Shown: positions 1-5,294 of the stretch, piece after piece
How the letters are laid out: every line of letters begins with the position of its first letter
How positions within the stretch are numbered: the first letter of the stretch is position 1
Assembly (NCBI RefSeq): GCF_020278625.1
Contig: NZ_JADAKK010000065.1
Location: 1 to 5,816 of the forward strand
Direction of reading: 5' to 3'
Length of the DNA stretch: 5,816 nt
Origin: Wolbachia endosymbiont of Mansonella ozzardi
Lineage (GTDB): Bacteria > Pseudomonadota > Alphaproteobacteria > Rickettsiales > Anaplasmataceae
The notes under the pieces: model-generated
The model's database searches: none
What the model was told of the DNA's origin: nothing
What the model saw: only the letters and a program-made list of their open reading frames with translations
Made by a program: the position numbers and the translations under genes

Positions 1-19
1 ATCTTGATGTTTTAGACAG

Positions 20-136
20 TAGATCCTAGTATCAACTGCTGGGATAACAAGAAATGGGGCTACTTGGGTAACATCCTCCCGATAGGCTCAAATCACAATG
101 TTCATGCAGCTGTGTGTTATGCTACTTGGATAACAC
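20..136. repeat. Three degenerate palindromic-element copies downstream of nuoI
   Basis: Three copies in the same orientation lie within the gene-free tail. Copy A (20-49, TAGATCCTAGTATCAACTGC...) matches the 30-bp arm inside the oxidoreductase gene at 22 of 30 positions. Copy B (58-73, GGCTACTTGGGTAACA) and copy C (120-135, TGCTACTTGGATAACA) match the last 16 bases at 13 and 14 positions. Copy C lies in a perfect 7-bp inverted repeat (GTGTTAT 114-120, ATAACAC 130-136). Nothing else is apparent in 1-183: no open frame of note, no RNA gene and no clear terminator. Confidence 0.65.
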
Positions 137-183
137 GAAAAGACACAGAAATGACAGAGGTTTAATATTGTAAACTCTTAACA

Positions 184-681
184 TTAGTAATACGGTCTAT
201 TCTTTTTCAATCTGAGTGCAATTGCTTCTTCCCAAGCGTCACCATTACACAGTAACTTTTCTTTGTTATACATTAGCTCCTCCCTCGTTTCTGTTGCAAA
301 CTCAAAATTAGGACCCTCAACAATTGCATCGACTGGACATGCCTCCTGGCAGAGCCCGCAATATATGCACTTCGTCATGTCAATATCATAACGCGTAGTG
401 CGACGACTACCATCTTCTCTTTCTTCTGCTTCAATAACTATCGCTTGGGCAGGGCAGATAACTTCGCATAATTTACAAGCTATGCATCGTTCTTCACCGT
501 TTGAGTATCTACGCAACGCATGCTCACCGCGAAATCTTGGACTTAAAGGTCCCTTTTCCATGGGGTACCTAAGCGTCACCTTTGGTTTAAACGCATACCT
601 AAGTGTAATAATAAACCCTTTAATTAACTCTATAAAGGACCAATACCAAGCTAATTTCTTGAGCACAAAGTATTTAAACAC
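184..681 (-). CDS. nuoI: NADH-quinone oxidoreductase subunit I (complex I, 2x[4Fe-4S])
   Basis: This is the 165-residue ferredoxin-like subunit of respiratory complex I (TYKY homologue). It sits in the peripheral arm against the inner membrane and holds clusters N6a and N6b, which pass electrons from NADH towards quinone. Two classic CxxCxxCxxxCP motifs are visible: C66/C69/C72/C76 ([12 protein letters not shown]) and C105/C108/C111/C115 ([12 protein letters not shown]). The N-terminus has the expected amphipathic, aromatic-rich segment (residues 1-32) and the [11 protein letters not shown] region typical of the family. Length is normal and nothing is missing. The start is a GTG at 681; an in-frame TGA lies six codons further upstream, so no longer ATG form exists. 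No strong Shine-Dalgarno is visible. It follows fabI by 55 bp on the same strand, so co-transcription is likely although the two functions are unrelated. Confidence 0.97.
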   Translation of the reverse strand: MFKYFVLKKLAWYWSFIELIKGFIITLRYAFKPKVTLRYPMEKGPLSPRFRGEHALRRYSNGEERCIACKLCEVICPAQAIVIEAEEREDGSRRTTRYDIDMTKCIYCGLCQEACPVDAIVEGPNFEFATETREELMYNKEKLLCNGDAWEEAIALRLKKNRPYY

Positions 682-736
682 TGCATTACCGACTATAAAT
701 CATATTCCCAGTTTTAGAAAGGCTTTTTTCTCACAC

Positions 737-1540
737 TTAACCTTGAACCATATTCGGATCAATTGCTTTCATCCCTACTACGTTATACCCTGAATCAACA
801 TGTAAAACTTCCCCAGTGGTACCGCTACTTAAGTCACTCAACAAATAGAGCGCTGCTTTCCCAACGTCTTCTATTGTAGTGTTGCGCCTTAGTGGAGAAT
901 TATTTCTGTTCCATTCTGATATGAAGTGAAAATTGCTTATTCCAGAAGATGCTAAAGTTCTAATTGGACCAGCAGAAATGGTATTCACTCTAATGTTTTG
1001 TGGCCCAAGGTCGCATGCTATATATCTTACACTTGCTTCGAGCGCTGCTTTACATAGGCCCATAACATTATAGTTTGGCATAACTTTTTCAGCGCCATAG
1101 TAAGATAAAGTAAGTAAACTACCGCCGTTTGGCATTATCTTTTCAGCTCTTTGCGCTAGAGCAGTAAAAGAATAGCATGATATATGCATTGCGTTGAGGA
1201 AGTTGCTCAGTGATGTGTTAACATATTTACTATCGAGTTCATTCTTGTCAGAGAACGCGATTGCGTGTACCAAAAAATCAAGAGTGTTCCATTTTTTTTC
1301 TATTATCTTAAAAACTTCATCTATGGTTTCTTCATTTACAACATCACAATTTAGTATTAACTCTACATTTAGCTCAGCTGCTATCGATGACAACCTTTCC
1401 CTTACCATTTCATTCTGATAAGTAATTGCAAATTCTGCTCCGTGCTCTGAGAGAGTTTTTGCTATGCCATACGCTATCGACCTCTTGTTTGTTATTCCAG
1501 TTATTAATCCCTTTTTGCCTTGTAGTAGACTTGTTGCCAT
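737..1540 (-). CDS. fabI: Enoyl-[acyl-carrier-protein] reductase (NADH), FabI
   Basis: FabI reduces trans-2-enoyl-ACP to acyl-ACP with NAD(P)H, the last step of each round of type II fatty-acid elongation, in the cytoplasm. The 267-residue protein has the short-chain dehydrogenase fold: the cofactor loop starts with TGITNKRSIAYGIAK (residues 14-28). The FabI catalytic pattern is intact, with Y147, Y157 and K164 (Y-x6-K spacing, in SYYGAEK and NYNVMGLCKAALEA). The DFLVHAIAF segment precedes the substrate loop. At the position of E. coli Gly93, which contacts triclosan, this protein has Ala95. I believe this is common in alphaproteobacterial FabI and so not evidence of selection here. The ATG at 1540 fits the family N-terminus (MATSLLQGKKGLITGI); a purine-rich stretch precedes it but no clear Shine-Dalgarno. 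A 124-bp spacer upstream may hold its promoter, and nuoI follows it by 55 bp. Confidence 0.97.
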   Translation of the reverse strand: MATSLLQGKKGLITGITNKRSIAYGIAKTLSEHGAEFAITYQNEMVRERLSSIAAELNVELILNCDVVNEETIDEVFKIIEKKWNTLDFLVHAIAFSDKNELDSKYVNTSLSNFLNAMHISCYSFTALAQRAEKIMPNGGSLLTLSYYGAEKVMPNYNVMGLCKAALEASVRYIACDLGPQNIRVNTISAGPIRTLASSGISNFHFISEWNRNNSPLRRNTTIEDVGKAALYLLSDLSSGTTGEVLHVDSGYNVVGMKAIDPNMVQG

Positions 1541-1664
1541 AGAACTTTCTGTTTCTTACAATTTGGGGTATTAACCAGATAAAGTCAAGATGTTAACTAT
1601 GTTAAAAAACAATATGGTATCTTCAATTTATCCTATTACTATTAGAATTTGGTACAAGATAGAC
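1541..1664 (-). other. Non-coding spacer between truncated oxidoreductase and fabI
   Basis: This 124-bp AT-rich stretch follows the oxidoreductase stop and precedes fabI. I checked whether any minus-strand frame continues the missing NAD-binding half of the oxidoreductase. No glycine-rich dinucleotide-binding motif is present and stops occur early, so the 3' part is absent rather than merely frameshifted. A loose inverted repeat (GGTATCTTCAATTT at 1616-1629 against AAATTC...GGTACAAGATAGACC near 1647-1665) could be a decayed mobile-element end or may be chance. No convincing rho-independent terminator is visible. Confidence 0.5.
1560..1588 (-). promoter_or_regulatory. Weak sigma-70-like promoter candidate upstream of fabI
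   Basis: On the minus strand TTGACT (1588-1583) lies 17 bp before CAAATT (1565-1560), about 20 bp ahead of the fabI ATG. The -35 box matches the consensus at 5 of 6 bases but the -10 box at only 3 of 6. Position and spacing are good. In AT-rich DNA such matches arise by chance, so this is only a candidate. It is plausible because the gene upstream ends 124 bp earlier. Confidence 0.25.
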
Positions 1665-4600
1665 CTAACAAGTCTCAGTAGGTCGCCCAGTTGGACCCAT
1701 AAGAACTATTTGTTCACCTTCTTTGAAGTACTTACACAAATTAGTGGAACCACCTGTTTCAAGCACAATGGTGGAAATAATTCCTTTTTTTTTGTCTACT
1801 TCAGTGCCAGTTACAGCTATACCTTCCATAGCAAGGCTTGTGGCTTTTCTGCTGTTAGTTTCAAAACTTTGCAATCTAAAGAATTGCCCGGGCTTGAAAT
1901 TTTTTGCAGCAAGTGGTGATTTGATCACTATTTCTACTACTTTGTCGGTTAAATATTGAACTTTTATGACTTTTGCAGTGAACTGTTCTTTGATCTTATT
2001 GAAGAATTCCTCACTTGCCAGGTGTTCAAGGCTTGACCAAGCATTCTTTTTCTGGATTCCAGTGTCAGCTACTTGGATGACATAAGAAAGTATTGAGGTA
2101 GCAGGAAAAGATTCAGTCTGGTGGCATGGTGTCATCCAAGTAGCTGACACTGGAATCCAATTTTCATTATACAGCCATCTAGTGTACTCATTTGAAATTA
2201 AGTTTTCTGGATCCCAGTGTCTGGCTGCTTGGATGACATCCATTTTGGTGAAAGTTACTCTTATATTACAACACTTATACAGTTGTGAGTGTGACGCTGG
2301 AACCTGAGTTAGGGTAGCATTAACGCCCTTCAAAAGCCGGGAAATGATAGGGTAGCCATTTTTAGCACTTGCCATAGCTTTTACAACACTACCACTATAT
2401 GAGGGATGAAGATCACCGAAGAAGCTAATTGCTTTACTGTCTTGCTTATACACTAATATTCTATCTTTATTTTGCATCTTAGGAGAGAATATTGGATCTA
2501 CTTCTTCCCCTGATGAGCTCAGGTGAGCGAAATATCCATTGCTTAATTTAAAATGCTTTCTATCTTCCGTTGCAATGACTGTATTTGGCTCAGTACCCAC
2601 TGCTATAAGAACAGAACGTGCTTTTATACACTTGATTTCGCCTGATTTTGTGTCTATCAGTTTTATCGATTCAGTATGGTTATACTTATCCGTCACAATT
2701 TCAACTGGTTCTAGATTTTCGATAAAGTAAATCCCTTCTGACAGTGCGTTTTGCACCTCCCCACTGTTTAGTCGATAACTTGGTGAACTTTTTAGCTCTT
2801 TTCTATATACAACTTTCACTCCCCCTAAATCCTGTACTAACTCCAATATTTTTGCTTCTCTGTTCTCTTTTTTCGCTAATTCTTTCTCTTTTTGGATCAA
2901 CTGTGCGTGCAATATAAACTCACTCGCAATTTCACGTTCTTCTTCTGTCCAATCTTTTTCAACGCAGTCTTTTCCATATTTACTAACCAATATTTCGTAA
3001 CGAAGGAAAAATTTTTCTACTTGAATCGGATAATACGCTAAGGCTTCAGTGGCAGTATCAATTGCAGTGAGTCCCGCACCTATAACAACTATTGGCATGC
3101 GAATTTGCAGATTTACTATAGAATCAGATTTAAGAGCACCACTGAGTTGTAATGACATTAGAAAATCAGATGCCATGCGCACTCCACAAGCTAACATATT
3201 TTTTATCTTGATTATTTGTGGCTTACCAGAGCCAAGCGCTAGGGCTATGTGATCGAAACCTAAATTGAACGCATCACTAACAGTTATTGTGCCACCAAAG
3301 CGAATGCCCCCATAAAATGCAAAATTTTTGCGTCTTTCCAGTAATAATCTAATAATCTTTAAGTAATTCTTGTCCCACCGAGAAGTAATGCCGTATTCTG
3401 CTACTCCACCAAATCCACCGGCTGTGCGTTTACTCAATTTTTCATGCTTAAAATCTCTTATCGGCTGAAAATTATCAATCAGAGGTTCTATCTTTAGTCC
3501 GTCAATGGCGATAACATTATGTCCGTCATTCAACAAATGATGAGCTAAACTAAAACCAGCAGGACCAAGGCCTACAACCAGGACATTTTTTCCAGTGTTT
3601 TCTTTCGGGAACGGACGATGAAAATTTAAAGGATTCCAACGACTAAGCAGAGAATATATTTCAAATCCATATGGCAAACTGAGCACGTCATCCAAAACTC
3701 TTGTTTCGACCATTGGCACACTCACAGGCTCTTGTTTTTGATATATACACGAATTCATGCAATCATTGCATATTCTGTATCCAGTAGCTGCACATAATGG
3801 ATTATCTATCATCACAATTGCAAGGCTGGCTATACTGTATCCTTCACTTTTTACCAAATTCATTTCTGATATTTTTTGCTCTAGTGGGCAGCCGTGTAGT
3901 TCAACTTTAAGTGGAGATTTTTTAAAAATCTCACTTGGTTGACAGAATGTGGCACTAAAACCTGCGTATTCTTTCTGGATCCCAGTATCAGCCACTCGGG
4001 TAACAGATGGCTGCAACCCCTTTGAGCAGCTGTCCTTATTTTGCTTATGACAAAATATGCAGTAGTGAGCATTATCTAATGCTTTATCCAAACTCACCTT
4101 TTCACTTGTTAGGTCAAAACCATATCGTCTTTTTACTTTATTTGAATGCAGAACTTCAACTTCGTCTACCTCTTTTTTAGAGAATGATACGAGATTTTTA
4201 TAATTGATTTTTTTATGAGTACTAAAAAGTATACTCTGTTCATTTTTCACCTTCCACGCTGCATACTGTGCTGCAAGTTTTATTTCCTCTTTGTGATGCT
4301 CTTTATCCTCAAACCAACACATCGCTTGCTCGGCAAAACTTTTTTCTGTTGTTGGCAAAGTAAGAAAATGACTTAATCTGCTAATAACACAATTAATGTC
4401 TATGTTTGCTATGTCAATGTATTTATTTAACGCATAGCGTTGAATAAATAACCTTTTGCATTTATATATTACAGTAAAGTCATTGTGCTTCTTCTTTAGC
4501 TCCCCTACTTCCTCTTCAACACTGAAAAGTTTGGCGATAAATTCATCAAGTAAATACGAAAGGTTTATAATCAACTGGCTATCTGCCATTTGATGGGCTG

Positions 4601-4814
4601 ACATTGGTTGTGTTTTAGATTCCAATGCTTGACATTGGGATGGCACTAAAGCGTTTTCTCTTGCTTTAATCAAGGAACAAAATAAACTTTTATCGTATGA
4701 TTTGACGTAATCTAAAAATGTCTCATCTAGCTTTATTAATCCATCGCGAATATATAGATCGGGAAATGAGATGTTAAAATTTAACTGCATTGCTATATTA
4801 TACAACGCATACAT
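1665..4814 (-). CDS. GltD/SudA-like FAD/NAD(P) Fe-S oxidoreductase fused to a truncated ferredoxin-reductase-like domain
   Basis: A 1049-residue multidomain redox protein, probably cytoplasmic; donor and acceptor are unknown. Residues 1-240 are a helical N-terminus I do not recognise. A cysteine-rich Fe-S region follows (C252, C255, C263, C309, C341, C349, C352, C356), as before the flavin domain of GltD/DPYD-type proteins. The first Rossmann motif is VVGLGPAGFSLAHHLL (413-428), the second VVIGAGLTAIDTATEA (576-591), and the closing motif VLIAVGTEPNT is at 735-745. Residues 593-665 form a K/E-rich helical insertion absent from ordinary GltD. Residues 944-1041 resemble the FAD-binding half of a SudB/PyrK-type reductase (FKPGQFFRLQ), but the chain ends at GPTGRPTETC, where the NAD-binding half should begin, so the gene is 3'-truncated. 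Four palindromic repeat copies lie in frame (residues 57-66, 270-279, 860-869, 886-920). No glutamate synthase large subunit is nearby, so I do not call it gltD. ATG at 4789-4790 (MQLNFNISF) is an alternative start. fabZ ends 21 bp upstream. Confidence 0.85.
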   Translation of the reverse strand: MYALYNIAMQLNFNISFPDLYIRDGLIKLDETFLDYVKSYDKSLFCSLIKARENALVPSQCQALESKTQPMSAHQMADSQLIINLSYLLDEFIAKLFSVEEEVGELKKKHNDFTVIYKCKRLFIQRYALNKYIDIANIDINCVISRLSHFLTLPTTEKSFAEQAMCWFEDKEHHKEEIKLAAQYAAWKVKNEQSILFSTHKKINYKNLVSFSKKEVDEVEVLHSNKVKRRYGFDLTSEKVSLDKALDNAHYCIFCHKQNKDSCSKGLQPSVTRVADTGIQKEYAGFSATFCQPSEIFKKSPLKVELHGCPLEQKISEMNLVKSEGYSIASLAIVMIDNPLCAATGYRICNDCMNSCIYQKQEPVSVPMVETRVLDDVLSLPYGFEIYSLLSRWNPLNFHRPFPKENTGKNVLVVGLGPAGFSLAHHLLNDGHNVIAIDGLKIEPLIDNFQPIRDFKHEKLSKRTAGGFGGVAEYGITSRWDKNYLKIIRLLLERRKNFAFYGGIRFGGTITVSDAFNLGFDHIALALGSGKPQIIKIKNMLACGVRMASDFLMSLQLSGALKSDSIVNLQIRMPIVVIGAGLTAIDTATEALAYYPIQVEKFFLRYEILVSKYGKDCVEKDWTEEEREIASEFILHAQLIQKEKELAKKENREAKILELVQDLGGVKVVYRKELKSSPSYRLNSGEVQNALSEGIYFIENLEPVEIVTDKYNHTESIKLIDTKSGEIKCIKARSVLIAVGTEPNTVIATEDRKHFKLSNGYFAHLSSSGEEVDPIFSPKMQNKDRILVYKQDSKAISFFGDLHPSYSGSVVKAMASAKNGYPIISRLLKGVNATLTQVPASHSQLYKCCNIRVTFTKMDVIQAARHWDPENLISNEYTRWLYNENWIPVSATWMTPCHQTESFPATSILSYVIQVADTGIQKKNAWSSLEHLASEEFFNKIKEQFTAKVIKVQYLTDKVVEIVIKSPLAAKNFKPGQFFRLQSFETNSRKATSLAMEGIAVTGTEVDKKKGIISTIVLETGGSTNLCKYFKEGEQIVLMGPTGRPTETC
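2053..2159. repeat. Perfect 30-bp inverted repeat inside the oxidoreductase gene (Wolbachia palindromic element)
   Basis: The left arm 2053-2082 (TGGATTCCAGTGTCAGCTAC...) is the exact reverse complement of the right arm 2130-2159, with a 47-bp loop. Each arm also contains a smaller TGTCA/TGACA hairpin. On the coding strand the arms read as WIPVSATWMT (residues 886-895) and VIQVADTGIQ (912-921), without stop or frame change. This fits the protein-coding palindromic elements described for Wolbachia and Rickettsia. The perfect match between arms points to a recent insertion or to arm-to-arm conversion. Confidence 0.9.
2208..2238. repeat. Third arm of the palindromic element, in frame in the oxidoreductase
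   Basis: This 31-nt copy (TGGATCCCAGTGTCTGGCTG...) has the same orientation as the arm at 2053-2082 and opposes the one at 2130-2159, so it could also pair with the latter. It differs by a one-base insertion and a few substitutions. That insertion makes the coding strand read VIQAARHWDPEN (residues 860-871) where the standard copy gives VIQVADTGIQK: the same DNA decoded partly in another frame, yet still open. Confidence 0.8.
3976..4005. repeat. Palindromic-element copy in the Fe-S region of the oxidoreductase
   Basis: This 30-nt copy starts TGGATCCCAGTATCAGCC and matches the arm at 2053-2082 at 23 of 30 positions; all seven differences are transitions. On the coding strand it reads VTRVADTGIQKE (residues 271-282), the same frame as VIQVADTGIQ at 912-921. 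It lies shortly after C263, between the first cysteines of the Fe-S region and the HGCPL motif. Confidence 0.75.
4616..4646. repeat. Divergent palindromic-element copy near the oxidoreductase N-terminus
   Basis: On the coding strand this reads GTGCCATCCCAATGTCAAGC followed by ATTGGAATCTA, translated VPSQCQALES (residues 57-66). It resembles the other common Wolbachia palindrome flavour (CATCCCAGTG...CACTGGGATCCAG) more than the CATCCAAGTAGCTGACA flavour found elsewhere in this gene. CCAATG/CATTGG gives it its own small stem. It is the most decayed copy, so the call is less certain. Confidence 0.5.
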
Positions 4815-4835
4815 TGCTTTTGACAGATGAAAATT

Positions 4836-5276
4836 TTATTTGTTTTTCAACATGGCTAAAATTGTTGCTTCTGCAACCTTCTCTTCGTCTACATGCGCAA
4901 CACACTCAAACTTGCATGCACCCAAACGTGCATTTTTAATGTTAGACTGAAGAACCAGGGTGTCTCCTGGAGTGACTGGCTTTCTGAATTTTGCACTTTC
5001 AATGGATATGAAGTAAACAACTTTATTTTCCATTGTACTTTGACTTTCTTTACCAAGAACACATATTGCAGATGTCTGAGCTAGAGATTCAATTATTAAA
5101 ACCCCTGGCATTATCGGATGTCCGGGAAAGTGGCCAATAAAAAACGGCTCATTGAAAGTCACATTTTTTATTGCCCTTATACTCCTACCTGGATCACATT
5201 CTATTACTCTATCCACTAAGAGAAACGGATAAGAGTGTGGTAATACTTTTATAATATCGCTGATATTAAACGGCAT
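4836..5276 (-). CDS. fabZ: 3-hydroxyacyl-[acyl-carrier-protein] dehydratase FabZ
   Basis: FabZ removes water from 3-hydroxyacyl-ACP to give trans-2-enoyl-ACP, the substrate of the FabI encoded further along this strand; it acts in the cytoplasm as a hot-dog-fold oligomer. The 146-residue length is normal. The active-site stretch FFIGHFPGHPIMPGVLIIES carries the catalytic H49 and E63, with the same 14-residue spacing as His54/Glu68 of E. coli FabZ. The N-terminal I..VLPHSYPFLLVDRV signature is also present. The ATG at 5276 is supported by an AAGGA Shine-Dalgarno at 5285-5281, four bases upstream. It sits 18 bp after the restored skp stop and 21 bp before the oxidoreductase, suggesting one transcript. 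The skp-fabZ neighbourhood is what remains of the usual skp-lpxD-fabZ-lpxA order; no lpx genes lie between or directly after. Confidence 0.97.
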   Translation of the reverse strand: MPFNISDIIKVLPHSYPFLLVDRVIECDPGRSIRAIKNVTFNEPFFIGHFPGHPIMPGVLIIESLAQTSAICVLGKESQSTMENKVVYFISIESAKFRKPVTPGDTLVLQSNIKNARLGACKFECVAHVDEEKVAEATILAMLKNK

Positions 5277-5280
5277 AATA

Positions 5281-5285
5281 TCCTT
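5281..5285 (-). promoter_or_regulatory. Shine-Dalgarno of fabZ
   Basis: AAGGA on the minus strand ends four bases before the fabZ ATG. It is the clearest ribosome binding site in the window and fixes the FabZ start. It lies in the 18-bp gap after the out-of-frame skp stop (TAG, 5297-5295). Confidence 0.6.
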
Positions 5286-5294
5286 AAAGTAAGC

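Noticed and set aside
114..136. Perfect 7-bp hairpin as a nuoI terminator
   Set aside because: The stem is AT-rich, the loop is part of the palindromic repeat, and no T run follows on the nuoI strand.
1..183. CRISPR array or tRNA in the gene-free tail
   Set aside because: The repeats are degenerate, irregularly spaced and match dispersed palindromes; no cloverleaf or T-loop consensus is present.
398..793. Plus-strand open frames, including this one and others across the window
   Set aside because: They lie antisense to clear conserved genes, have no recognisable motifs, and the real genes explain their openness.
1616..1665. Insertion-sequence terminal repeats next to the truncated oxidoreductase
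   Set aside because: The inverted match is gapped and short, there is no transposase fragment and no target-site duplication that I can see.
2285..2310. Possible further repeat arm (TGACGCTGGAACC)
   Set aside because: Only a short core matches; too weak to separate from chance.
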